Part shown: one piece after another, positions 8,657 through 16,985 of the stretch | How the letters are laid out: the number at the start of each line of letters is the position of its first letter | How positions within the stretch are numbered: the first letter of the stretch is position 1 | From: Actinomadura hallensis | Lineage (GTDB): Bacteria > Actinomycetota > Actinomycetes > Streptosporangiales > Streptosporangiaceae | Reading direction: 5' to 3' | Assembly (NCBI RefSeq): GCF_006716765.1 | Contig: NZ_VFPO01000001.1 | Coordinates: 1,550,001-1,614,000, forward strand | Length of the DNA: 64,000 nucleotides | Translations under genes and position numbers: made by a program | Notes under the pieces: model-generated | Seen by the model: the letters and a program-made list of their open reading frames with translations, nothing else | Told to the model about the DNA's origin: nothing | Database searches by the model: none

Positions 8657-9379
8657 GTGGAGACACGACGCGATCGGCTGCGCGCGGCGACGGTCAGGGA
8701 GATCACCGAGACCGCCCGGCGGATCCTCGTCGAGGAGGGCCCCGAGGCCGTGACGCTCCGGGCCATCGCCCGGGACATGGGCATGACCGCGCCGGCGCTC
8801 TACCGCTACTTCGGCAGCCACCAGGAGCTGCTCCGCCACCTGATCGGCGCCGTCTTCACCGAGATCACCGACGAGCTGCACGCCGCGGCCGAGGCGGTGC
8901 CGGGGCATGACATGAGCGGCAAGTTCCTCGCCGTGGCCCGCAGGTTCCGTCACTGGGCGCTGGCGCACCCCCGCGAGTACGCCCTGCTGTTCGGCACGCC
9001 GGTCAGGGGCGGGGGCCACCAGGAGGAGGCCGACTACGCCGAGGAGTGCGCCCGCAGGTTCGGGTGGAGGTTCCTGGCCCTGTTCCTAGAACTGTGGAAC
9101 AAGAAGCCGTTCCCGGTGCCGCCCGACGACGAGATCCACCCCGTCCTGCGTCCGCAACTGGCCCACTACCGTGACGAGGTCCTCCGCGTCGACCTCCCCC
9201 TAGGCGTGATACAGCAGTTCCTCAAGTGCTGGATCAGGCTCCAGGGCGGCGTCAGCCTGGAGGTCTTCGGCCACCTGGAGTTCGCCCTCCACGACGCCGA
9301 GCCCATGTTCGAGCTGATGCTCTCCGAAGTCAGCCCCGAGCTGGGGCTCACCTACACCCCGCCCGAAGAGCACCCCTGA
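8657..9379 (+). CDS. TetR/AcrR-family transcriptional regulator
   Basis: A 240-residue one-component regulator. The N-terminal helix-turn-helix is clear: TRRDRLRAATVREITETARRI followed by VTLRAIARDMGMTAPALYRYFGS. The rest is a helical ligand-binding domain of the WHG type (FRHWALAHPREYALLFGTPV). I chose the GTG at 8657 because it places the HTH at the usual distance from the N-terminus; an ATG at 8609 is in frame and would add 16 residues. It is divergent from the second MMPL exporter and likely controls it through the dyad at 8551-8579. A TetR gene near moeZ and adnAB also occurs in mycobacteria as I recall, so a wider role is possible. Confidence 0.9.
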   Translation: METRRDRLRAATVREITETARRILVEEGPEAVTLRAIARDMGMTAPALYRYFGSHQELLRHLIGAVFTEITDELHAAAEAVPGHDMSGKFLAVARRFRHWALAHPREYALLFGTPVRGGGHQEEADYAEECARRFGWRFLALFLELWNKKPFPVPPDDEIHPVLRPQLAHYRDEVLRVDLPLGVIQQFLKCWIRLQGGVSLEVFGHLEFALHDAEPMFELMLSEVSPELGLTYTPPEEHP

Positions 9380-9388
9380 ACACGTCAA

Positions 9389-9411
9389 AGCCCCCGGAGT
9401 CTCCGGGGGCT
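9389..9411. terminator. Terminator between tetR and moeZ
   Basis: A ten-bp stem, AGCCCCCGGA with TCCGGGGGCT, and a three-base loop lies between two convergent genes, nine bases after the tetR stop. It is placed to terminate both. Confidence 0.75.
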
Positions 9412-9451
9412 CTGAGGGAGGCGGCCTGTGCACCGAAGGTGCGCCGCTGCG

Positions 9452-10633
9452 TCAGTACGTGGGCAGGCTGGGGTCGATCTGCTTGACCCAGGCCAGGACG
9501 CCGCCGCCCACGTGCACGGCGTCGGAGAAACCCGCCTTCTTCACGACGGCCAGGGCCTCGGCCGAGCGGCCGCCCGACTTGCAGTGCAGGACGATCTTCT
9601 TGTCCTGGGGGAGCTTCTCCAGGGCGGAGCCGTCGAGGAACTCGCCCTTCGGGATCAGCGTCGCGCCCGGGATCGAGACGATCTCGTACTCGTTCGGCTC
9701 GCGGACGTCCACCAGGAAGATGTCGTCACCGTTGTCCTGCATGGCCTTCAGGTCGGTGACGCTGATGGTGGAGTCCTGCGCGGCCTGCGCGGCCTCCTCC
9801 GAGACCGCGCCGCAGAAGGCCTCGTAGTCCTCCAGCAGCTCGGTCTGCGTCGGGTTCTTGCCGCACAGCGGGCACTCGGGGTCCTTGCGGACCTTGACCG
9901 ACCGGTAGGTCATCTCGAGCGCGTCGTAGATCATCAGGCGGCCGACGAGGGGCTCGCCGATGCCGGTGAGCAGCTTGATGGCCTCGTTCACCTGGATCGA
10001 GCCGATCGAGGAGCACAGCACGCCCAGGACGCCGCCCTCCGCGCAGGACGGGACCATGCCCGGCGGCGGGGGCTCGGGGTAGAGGCAGCGGTAGCAGGGG
10101 CCGTGCTCGGCCCAGAAGACGGACGCCTGGCCGTCGAACCGGTAGATCGACCCCCACACGTACGGCTTGCCCAGGAGGACGGCGGCGTCGTTCACCATGT
10201 AGCGGGTGGCGAAGTTGTCGGTGCCGTCCAGGATCAGGTCGTACTGGGCGAAGATGTCCATGATGTTGTCGCGGTCGAGCGCGGTGTTGTGCTCGACCAC
10301 GGTGATCAGCGGGTTGATCTCACGGACGGTCTCCGCGGCCGACTCGACCTTGGGCCTGCCGAGGGACGACTGCCGGTGGATGATCTGCCGCTGCAGGTTC
10401 GACTCGTCCACGACGTCGAAGTCGATGACGCCGAGGGTGCCGACGCCCGCGGCGGCGAGGTAGAGGAGGGCGGGGGAGCCGAGACCGCCGGCGCCCACGA
10501 CCAGGACCTTGGAGTTCTTCAGCCGCTTCTGCCCGGCCATGCCCACGTCGGGGATGATCAGGTGCCGCGAGTAGCGGTTGACCTCGTCACGGGTGAGCTC
10601 CGCTGCGGGCTCGACCAGAGGTGGCAACGACAC
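9452..10633 (-). CDS. moeZ: MoeZ: adenylyltransferase/sulfurtransferase
   Basis: The 393-residue protein adenylates the C-terminal glycine of small sulfur-carrier proteins and transfers sulfur from its rhodanese domain, feeding molybdopterin, thiamine or cysteine-type pathways. The ThiF/MoeB domain shows the nucleotide loop VVGAGGLGSPALLYLAAAG, the DFDVVDESNLQRQ signature and two zinc cysteine pairs (CYRCLYP and CPLCGK). The C-terminal rhodanese domain carries HCKSGGRS with the persulfide cysteine. The start is the GTG at 10633, giving MSLPPLVEPA as in relatives, with AGGAG nine bases upstream. The moeZ-ATL-adnA-adnB neighbourhood resembles the mycobacterial one. Confidence 0.95.
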   Translation of the reverse strand: MSLPPLVEPAAELTRDEVNRYSRHLIIPDVGMAGQKRLKNSKVLVVGAGGLGSPALLYLAAAGVGTLGVIDFDVVDESNLQRQIIHRQSSLGRPKVESAAETVREINPLITVVEHNTALDRDNIMDIFAQYDLILDGTDNFATRYMVNDAAVLLGKPYVWGSIYRFDGQASVFWAEHGPCYRCLYPEPPPPGMVPSCAEGGVLGVLCSSIGSIQVNEAIKLLTGIGEPLVGRLMIYDALEMTYRSVKVRKDPECPLCGKNPTQTELLEDYEAFCGAVSEEAAQAAQDSTISVTDLKAMQDNGDDIFLVDVREPNEYEIVSIPGATLIPKGEFLDGSALEKLPQDKKIVLHCKSGGRSAEALAVVKKAGFSDAVHVGGGVLAWVKQIDPSLPTY

Positions 10634-10792
10634 GGTGGGTGCTCCTGTGCTGACGTTCGGCTGTGGTGGGGCGGGGACGTCATCGTCCTCTACCGGCACA
10701 ACCTTGCCACGGGCCGCCGCATTCCCATGCTCCGACGCCCCCGGCAGGCCCGCCTCACCCCGATGGCAGGGCGGAATGTCGCGAAGCACAGT

Positions 10793-10798
10793 TAATCT
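10793..10798 (+). promoter_or_regulatory. Minus-10 box of a likely leaderless gene
   Basis: TAATCT fits the actinobacterial TANNNT minus-10 box and ends eight bases before the GTG at 10807. There is no Shine-Dalgarno sequence, so transcription probably starts at the start codon. Confidence 0.5.
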
Positions 10799-10806
10799 TG
10801 ACTGTT

Positions 10807-11652
10807 GTGGCATTCCGGCCCTCCTTCCAGCAGCCTCCGCCGCGTCCCCCGGGCGTGCCCGGCGACCCGTACCCGCCACCGCCCGGGCCGCCCCCCGTGC
10901 GGCCCCCGACCGTGCTCGGCCTGCGCGGACGGCAGTGGATGGTCGTCGCGCTCGTCGTCGGCTGCTGCTACCTCACCACCACCGTGATCTCCTTCACCGG
11001 AGCCTGGGCGACCCTGAACCGCGAGCCGACCAACGCCGAGCTGCAGCGCGCCGCGAACAAGGAGGTCGCGCGCCGCTGGCAGGCGTGGCCCGCGCGGCGG
11101 ATCTTCCCCGACCGGGTCCCCTACGCCCCGCTGGAGGGGCACAGCGAGTACGCGTCCCGGACGGGCATCGTGCCCGACACCGGATGCGACCAGGGCGTCG
11201 ACCCCGAGATCGCCGCGACGCTCGCCCGCCACGGCTGCAAGGCCGTCCTGCGCGCCACCTACGTCGACCAGTTGGAGGGCGTCGCCGTCACGGTCGGCGT
11301 GGTGGCCTTCGCCGACCCGTTCAGGGCGGACCGGGCCTACAGGGAGCTGCCCGGCTCGAAGGGCCCGGACGGGTCGGGCTCGGTGCGGCCCGCCCTGCGC
11401 GCGGCGCCGTTCCCCGGCACCGCGTCGGCCCGGTTCACCGACGAGGCCCGGCAGGACCGAACCGTCGACCGCGGCGGCCCGTACGTGGTGCTGACGACGT
11501 CGGGCCACACCGACGGCCGCCCCGCCGCGGCGATCAAGAAGGCGCGGCCGGGCAAGCCGTTCGCGCTGTCGCCGCAGGTCGGGCACGCCATCGCGCGGGC
11601 GCTGTCGGCCAAGCGGATACCCGACTGCTCCAGGCCCGAGTGGCAATGCTGA
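10807..11652 (+). CDS. Membrane-anchored extracytoplasmic protein of unknown function
   Basis: The 281-residue product has a proline-rich cytoplasmic N-terminus (about residues 8-36), a single membrane helix (WMVVALVVGCCYLTTTVIS, residues 46-64) and an extracytoplasmic domain of about 215 residues. That domain has at least three cysteines (TGCDQG, HGCKAV and the terminal CSRPEWQC) that could form disulfides. I recognise no family. The protein starts with GTG and appears leaderless. It is 70 bases upstream of the mycosin gene on the same strand, so the two may be cotranscribed. Many actinomycete proteins with this topology are surface or secretion-associated, but no function should be inferred from that. 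Confidence 0.7.
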   Translation: MAFRPSFQQPPPRPPGVPGDPYPPPPGPPPVRPPTVLGLRGRQWMVVALVVGCCYLTTTVISFTGAWATLNREPTNAELQRAANKEVARRWQAWPARRIFPDRVPYAPLEGHSEYASRTGIVPDTGCDQGVDPEIAATLARHGCKAVLRATYVDQLEGVAVTVGVVAFADPFRADRAYRELPGSKGPDGSGSVRPALRAAPFPGTASARFTDEARQDRTVDRGGPYVVLTTSGHTDGRPAAAIKKARPGKPFALSPQVGHAIARALSAKRIPDCSRPEWQC

Positions 11653-11722
11653 CCCCGGGGCCGGCCCGGGGGCCGAGCGGCGCGGCGCCGACCCGGGCGG
11701 CGCCGAGGCCGGGGGGAGGGCG

Positions 11723-13102
11723 ATGACGCAGGCGAGGAGGACCCGCGGGGGACGCCGGGCCGCCGTGCGCGCCGGAGCCGCCGTTCTCGCGGCGGCGCTG
11801 GCCGGGGCGTGGCTCGCGCCGGTCCCCGCGCACGCCGACGAGGTCCGCGACCGGCAGCGGCCCATGCTCCGAGCACTCGGCGTCGAGGCCGCCTGGGAGA
11901 TCACCAAGGGCAGGGGCGTGACCGTCGCCGTCGTCGACTCCGGCGTCGACGCGAACCAGGCGGATCTGCGGGGGTCGGTCACCACCGGGCCGAACATGCT
12001 GAAGGAGGTCGACGCCGGGATCACCCCCGCGCGCCTGCACGGCACCGCGATGGCGTCGCTGATCGCCGGGCACGGCCACGGCCCCGGCGGCCGCGACGGC
12101 GTGATCGGGATCGCCCCGGAGGCCCGCATCCTGTCCATCCGGGTGATCAGCGAGCCGGAGGACGCCAGCTACGCCCGCTACCGGACGACCGAGGAGGCCC
12201 ACGACTCCGTGGCGCGCGGCATCCGGTACGCCGCCGACCACGGCGCCGACGTGATCAACCTCTCCCTCGGCAAGGACAACGAGGTCCCCGAGGAGCGCGC
12301 CGCCATCGGCTACGCGATCGGCAAGGGCGTCGTGGTGGTCGCCGCGGTCGGCAACGAGGGCGAGAAGGAACGCGCCCTCGACGGGGACGGCTTCGCCCCC
12401 TACTCCTACCCGGCGTCCTATCCCGGCGTCATCGCGGTCGCCGCGACGGACGCCGACAACTCCCGCGCGGCGTTCTCGAACCGCAACTACTCGGTCCTGC
12501 TGGCCGCGCCGGGCAAGGGCCTGCCGGTCGCCGGGCCCGGCGACCAGTACTTCCTGAGCAGCGGGACCAGCGACTCCACCGCGCTGGTCTCCGGGATCGC
12601 CGCGCTCGTCCGCGCCAAGTACCCCGACCTGTCGCCCGCGCTGGTGACGCAGGCGCTGATCGAGAGCACGAGGCACGGCCCCTCGGGCGGCTACGACGAG
12701 AAGATCGGCTTCGGCGTGGTGCACGCGTCCCGCGCCCTGTCCGCCGCCGGGGCGCTGGCCTCCACCGCGCCGGTGGGCAAGGACAAGCCCGCCGCGCAGC
12801 GGTTCGTGAAGGAGGACCCGGGCCCCGTGGAGGTCATCGAACGCCCCGCGTGGGTCGCCCCGATGATCATCGGCATCGTGCTGGCCGGGATCGCGGGGAC
12901 GGTCGCCGCGGGCGCGATCTCCCTCGCGTTCCGGCGCCGGCACCCGAAACCGGAGAGCCCGCCCGCGGGCGGAGCCCCGGGCCGGGGAGGCGGCGGGTTC
13001 GCACCGGGCGGTCCGCCGCGGGGGCCGCGGCCCGTGCCGTACCCCCGCCCGCACTACCGCCCGCCCCAGCCGGACCCGCAGAGCCCCTGGGCGCCGCGCT
13101 GA
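11723..13102 (+). CDS. Mycosin-type S8 serine protease (MycP-like)
   Basis: A 459-residue subtilisin-family protease of the type associated with type VII (ESX) secretion. It has a signal peptide (to about AHA-DEV, residue 38), a peptidase domain with D72 in VVDSGVD, H106 in LHGTAM and S283 in SSGTSDSTALVSG, then a C-terminal membrane helix (MIIGIVLAGIAGTVAAGA) and a Pro/Gly-rich tail facing the cytoplasm. All three catalytic residues are present. No EccC, EccD, Esx or WXG100 gene lies nearby, so it is an orphan of that family. The gene upstream encodes a membrane-anchored protein of similar topology. Confidence 0.88.
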   Translation: MTQARRTRGGRRAAVRAGAAVLAAALAGAWLAPVPAHADEVRDRQRPMLRALGVEAAWEITKGRGVTVAVVDSGVDANQADLRGSVTTGPNMLKEVDAGITPARLHGTAMASLIAGHGHGPGGRDGVIGIAPEARILSIRVISEPEDASYARYRTTEEAHDSVARGIRYAADHGADVINLSLGKDNEVPEERAAIGYAIGKGVVVVAAVGNEGEKERALDGDGFAPYSYPASYPGVIAVAATDADNSRAAFSNRNYSVLLAAPGKGLPVAGPGDQYFLSSGTSDSTALVSGIAALVRAKYPDLSPALVTQALIESTRHGPSGGYDEKIGFGVVHASRALSAAGALASTAPVGKDKPAAQRFVKEDPGPVEVIERPAWVAPMIIGIVLAGIAGTVAAGAISLAFRRRHPKPESPPAGGAPGRGGGGFAPGGPPRGPRPVPYPRPHYRPPQPDPQSPWAPR

Positions 13103-13145
13103 GCCGCGGTGGCGGGCGTGCGACGGCGGACGCGAGAATCGGCGG

Positions 13146-13517
13146 GTGCGCGCAGAACCCGACGACCACGCCGAGCCCGATGAGCCCGGCGTGCCCGCAG
13201 AGCACGCCGGGCACGCGGAGCCCGGCGACTACGCCGAGGCCGTCCTCGACGCGGTCGAGCTGATCCCGCCCGGCCGCGTCCTGTCCTACGGCGACGTCGC
13301 CGAACTGGTCGGGCGCGGCGGCCCCCGGCAGGTCGGGCGCGTCATGTCCCTGTACGGGGGCGCCGTCCCGTGGTGGCGGGTCATCCGGGCGGACGGGACC
13401 CCGCCGCCCGGCCACGAGAGGCGCGCCCACGAGCACTACCGCGCCGAGGGGACGCCGCTGCGCCCCGACGGCCGGCGCGTCGACATGCGCCGGGCCCGCT
13501 GGACGGGCCCCTCCTGA
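13146..13517 (+). CDS. Alkyltransferase-like (ATL) / MGMT-fold DNA-binding protein
   Basis: The 123-residue product has the C-terminal fold of O6-alkylguanine-DNA alkyltransferases: LIPPGRVLSYGDVAELVG, RQVGRVMS and VPWWRVIRADG. The usual catalytic PCHR motif is replaced by PWWR, so the acceptor cysteine is missing. ATL proteins of this kind flag alkylated guanines for nucleotide excision repair rather than reversing damage. An acidic His/Glu-rich N-terminal extension of about 25 residues precedes the fold. The start is a GTG at 13146. It sits just upstream of the AdnAB genes, consistent with a DNA-repair neighbourhood. Confidence 0.85.
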   Translation: MRAEPDDHAEPDEPGVPAEHAGHAEPGDYAEAVLDAVELIPPGRVLSYGDVAELVGRGGPRQVGRVMSLYGGAVPWWRVIRADGTPPPGHERRAHEHYRAEGTPLRPDGRRVDMRRARWTGPS

Positions 13518-13610
13518 ACCCCGCGGTTCCCGCTTCGCCACGCCGCCACCCAGGCGACATGCGTGCGTTATGGCCAGAACAGTCACGGTGATCTGTTCCA
13601 ATGAACTGTT

Positions 13611-16600
13611 GTGCCGTCAGCTTCCTACCGTCTCGTGCGCCGCGCGGGTCCCGCGCGGGCCGTCCCGCCCGTGCTCGACGAGCAGCAGCGGCGGGTCGTG
13701 GAGCACGCCGGCGGGCCGCTGCTGGTGCTGGCGGGGCCGGGCACCGGGAAGACGACGACGATCGTCGAGGCGGTCGTCGACCGCATCGAGAACCGGGGCG
13801 TCGACCCGGAGCGCATCCTGGTCCTGACGTTCAGCCGCAAGGCCGCCGGGGAGCTGAGGGAGCGCATCACGGGCCGCCTCCACCGCACCACGCGGACGCC
13901 GCTCGCCCTCACCTTCCACAGCTACGCCTACGCGCTGCTCAGGCGCGACGCGGTGCTGAACGACGAGCCGCCACCGCGACTGCTGTCCGGCCCTGAGCAA
14001 CTCCTGGAGGTGCGCCGCCTGCTGGAGGGCGAACTGGCCGACGGGGCGCGCGACTGGCCGGAGCGGCTGAGGCCCGCCCTCGCCACGCGCGGGTTCGCCG
14101 AGGAACTGCGCGACTTCACCCTCCGGGCGGTCGAGCGGCAGTACTTCGGCGAAGACCTCATCGCCCTCGGACACCTCCGCGGACGCGACGACTGGGTTGC
14201 CATCGGCGCGTTCATGCAGCGCTACGCCGACCGGTTCGCACTGGACCCCGTCCCCACCTACGACTACGGCGAGCTGATCCACATGGCCGCCGGCCTCCTC
14301 GCCGACGAGGAGGTCCGGATCCGGGAGCAGAACGCCTACGACGTCGTGTTCGTGGACGAGTACCAGGACACCGACCCCGCGCAAGAGGCGCTTCTGCACC
14401 ACCTCGCCGGGGACGGCCGCGACCTCGTCGTCGTCGGTGACCCCGACCAGTCCATCTACGGGTTCCGCGGCGCCGACGTGCGCGGCATCCAGGAGTTCCC
14501 CAACCGCTTCCTCACCCTGGACGGCGACCCCGCGCCCGTCGTGGCGCTGCGGACGTGCCGCCGGATGGGCCCGGCGATCCTCGCCGCGTCCCGCCGCATC
14601 GCGCGCCGCCTGCCCGCGGGAATGGCCGGCGCCGCCGAACACCGCGCCCTGCGCTCCGTGGAGGACCTCGACGAGGGCGAGGTGCGTGCTGCGTCCGCGA
14701 GGGGGGGCGACTCCCCTGGACCCCCCGACGAAGTGCGTGCTGTGTCTGTCAGGGGGGACGACCCCCCTGGACCCCCCGACGAAGTGCGTGCTGTGTCTGT
14801 CAGGGGGGACGACCCCCCTGGACCCCCCGACGAAGTACGCGCTGTGATCGCCGACTCCGAAACCCAGGAGTCCGCCCTGGTGGCCGACGAGCTGCGCCGC
14901 GCTCACCTCCTCGACGGCGTCCCCTGGTCAAGGATGGCGGTGCTCGTGCGGAGCGCCGTGCGGCAGGTTCCGGTGCTGCGCCGGGCGTTGTCCCAGGCCG
15001 GTGTTCCGGTGGTCGTCGCGGGCGACGAGGTCCCCCTGGTCGGTGAGCCCGCCGTCCGTCCGTTCCTTCTCCTGCTGCGGGCCGCCCTGAAGAAGGGATT
15101 CCTCGACGAGGTCGTCGCAGAGGACCTGCTGACCGGTCCGCTGGGCGGGGCCGACGCCCTGGCCATGCGGAGATTGAAGCGGGCGCTGCGCGACCTGGAG
15201 GAGCTGTCGGGCGGCCAGCGGCCGCTGAGCGAACTCCTGATCGCGGCCGTCAGCGACCCGCGCGAGCTCGTCCTCGTCCACGAGAAGGTCCGGGCACCGG
15301 CGGAACGGGTCGCGCACCTCATCGACGTGGCGCGGCGCAGCGCGCAGGAAGGCGGCACCGCCGAGGACGTGCTGTGGGCCGTGTGGAAGGAGAGCGGCCA
15401 GGCCGACGTGCTGCTGGAGCAGAGCGCCAGGGGCGGGACGCGCGGCGCGGCCGCGGACCGCGACCTCGACGCCGTCGTGGCGCTGTTCGAGCACGCCGCC
15501 CGGTTCGTCGACAGGCTTCCGCACGCGGGGCCCGAGCTGTTCGTCGACTCCATCGCCTCCCAGGAGATCGCCGGGGACACGCTCGCCGAGCAGGCGCCCG
15601 AGGGGGAGGCGGTCCGCATCCTCACCGCGCACCGCGCCAAGGGCCTCGAATGGGACGTGGTCGTGGTCGCCGGCGTTCAGGAGGGCGTCTGGCCCGACCT
15701 GCGGCTGCGCGGGTCGCTCCTCGGCGTCGAGGAGCTGATCGAGCACGCGGCCGGGTCGGAGGCCGCCGGGGACGCGGCGGCCGGGGCGTCCATGTCGGCG
15801 AAGATGCTGGACGAGGAGCGCCGCCTGTTCTACGTGGCGGTCACGCGGGCCCGCAGGCGGCTCGTCGTCACGGCCGTCGGCGGCGACGACACCGAGGAAC
15901 GCCCGTCCCGGTTCCTCAACGAGCTCCTCCCGGGCGCGATCGAGCAGTCGCAGCTCGACGAGAAGACCCGGTGGCTGTCGCTGTCCGCGCTGGTCGCCGA
16001 CCTGCGGTCGGCCGCCGCGGACCCGTCCCGCCCGGAACCGCTCAGGCGCGCCGCCGCCGGGCACCTGGCACGGCTGGCCCGCGCGGGCGTGCGGGGCGCG
16101 AGACCGGAGAACTGGTACGCCATCACCGCCCTGTCCGACGACGGGCCCGCGTTCGCCGAGGACGAGCCGATCACGATCTCGCCGTCGCAGGTCGAGGCGT
16201 TCACCACCTGCGGGCTGCGCTGGCTGCTGGCCTCCGCGGTCGGCGCGCAGGAGGGCGGCCCGAACGAGTACAGCACGATGGGCAAGGTCGTGCACGCCGT
16301 CGCCGAGATGGCCGGCGCGGACGACGGGATCGACGAGGTCCACGTCGCCGAGCGGCTCGACGAGATCTGGAACGACCTGGAGTTCCGCAGCACCTGGTAC
16401 TCCGAGAAGCAGCGCGAGCAGGCCGCGAAGATGGTCGACCGGTTCCTGGCCTGGCACCGCGACAACCCGAACGAGGTCGTCGCGCTGGAGGAGTCGTTCA
16501 AGGTCGACCTCGGCCGCGTCGTCATCAAGGGCCGCATCGACCGCGCCGAACGCGACGAGCGGGGCCGCGCCGTCATCATCGACGTCAAGACCTCCTCCAC

Positions 16601-16937
16601 CGCCGTCCCCAAGGACGAGCTGGCCCGGCACCCGCAGCTCGGCGTCTACCAGTACGCGGTGATGCTCGGCGCGTTCGAGCGGCACGGCCTGATCGAGCCC
16701 GGCGGCGCCAAGCTCGTCCAGGTCGGCAAGGCCGCGTTCGCCGCCCGGGCGCGGGAGCAGGCGCAGCCGCCGCCCGCCGAGGACCCGGACCCCGAGTGGC
16801 CCAAGAAGCTCATCGAGGTCGTCGCGACCGGCATGGCCGGCGAGGTCTTCCAGGCGAGGGCGAACGACAAGTGTCGCACCTGTCCCGTACGCTCGTGCTG
16901 CCCCGTCCATGACGAGGGCGGCCAGGTGGGCGAGTAG
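13611..16937 (+). CDS. adnA: AdnA-type subunit: UvrD-like helicase with RecB-type nuclease and Fe-S cysteines
   Basis: A 1108-residue subunit of the AdnAB motor-nuclease that resects double-strand breaks in actinobacteria. The helicase region shows Walker A GPGTGKT (residues 42-48), Walker B FVDEYQDTD and motif V-VI segments (AHRAKGLEWDVVVV, FYVAVTRARRRL). The C-terminal nuclease carries GRIDRAERDE and VIIDVKTSST (about residue 990). One Cys near 866 (TTCGLRW) and a C-terminal CRTCPVRSCC cluster are placed like the four ligands of the AddB/AdnA-type iron-sulfur site. Residues about 358-408 are three tandem 17-residue copies not expected in the family. The adnB gene follows after 48 bases. The assignment A versus B is by order and Cys cluster. 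Confidence 0.88.
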   Translation: MPSASYRLVRRAGPARAVPPVLDEQQRRVVEHAGGPLLVLAGPGTGKTTTIVEAVVDRIENRGVDPERILVLTFSRKAAGELRERITGRLHRTTRTPLALTFHSYAYALLRRDAVLNDEPPPRLLSGPEQLLEVRRLLEGELADGARDWPERLRPALATRGFAEELRDFTLRAVERQYFGEDLIALGHLRGRDDWVAIGAFMQRYADRFALDPVPTYDYGELIHMAAGLLADEEVRIREQNAYDVVFVDEYQDTDPAQEALLHHLAGDGRDLVVVGDPDQSIYGFRGADVRGIQEFPNRFLTLDGDPAPVVALRTCRRMGPAILAASRRIARRLPAGMAGAAEHRALRSVEDLDEGEVRAASARGGDSPGPPDEVRAVSVRGDDPPGPPDEVRAVSVRGDDPPGPPDEVRAVIADSETQESALVADELRRAHLLDGVPWSRMAVLVRSAVRQVPVLRRALSQAGVPVVVAGDEVPLVGEPAVRPFLLLLRAALKKGFLDEVVAEDLLTGPLGGADALAMRRLKRALRDLEELSGGQRPLSELLIAAVSDPRELVLVHEKVRAPAERVAHLIDVARRSAQEGGTAEDVLWAVWKESGQADVLLEQSARGGTRGAAADRDLDAVVALFEHAARFVDRLPHAGPELFVDSIASQEIAGDTLAEQAPEGEAVRILTAHRAKGLEWDVVVVAGVQEGVWPDLRLRGSLLGVEELIEHAAGSEAAGDAAAGASMSAKMLDEERRLFYVAVTRARRRLVVTAVGGDDTEERPSRFLNELLPGAIEQSQLDEKTRWLSLSALVADLRSAAADPSRPEPLRRAAAGHLARLARAGVRGARPENWYAITALSDDGPAFAEDEPITISPSQVEAFTTCGLRWLLASAVGAQEGGPNEYSTMGKVVHAVAEMAGADDGIDEVHVAERLDEIWNDLEFRSTWYSEKQREQAAKMVDRFLAWHRDNPNEVVALEESFKVDLGRVVIKGRIDRAERDERGRAVIIDVKTSSTAVPKDELARHPQLGVYQYAVMLGAFERHGLIEPGGAKLVQVGKAAFAARAREQAQPPPAEDPDPEWPKKLIEVVATGMAGEVFQARANDKCRTCPVRSCCPVHDEGGQVGE
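14682..14834 (+). repeat. Three tandem 51-nt in-frame repeats inside adnA
   Basis: Units lie at 14682-14732, 14733-14783 and 14784-14834. Units 2 and 3 are identical; unit 1 differs at a few positions. Each contains CAGGGGGG-ACGA-CCCCCCTG-type dyad symmetry (weaker in unit 1) and encodes EVRAVSVRGDDPPGPPD-like 17-residue units, keeping the helicase frame open. Confidence 0.9.
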
Positions 16938-16985
16938 CGCAGCGCGGCCGCCGCCGCGCGCTGAGACCGGCTCGGGGGGAGTGAG

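Noticed and set aside
14682..14834. CRISPR-like array
   Set aside because: Units are contiguous with no spacers, are in frame with a helicase gene, and no cas gene is present.
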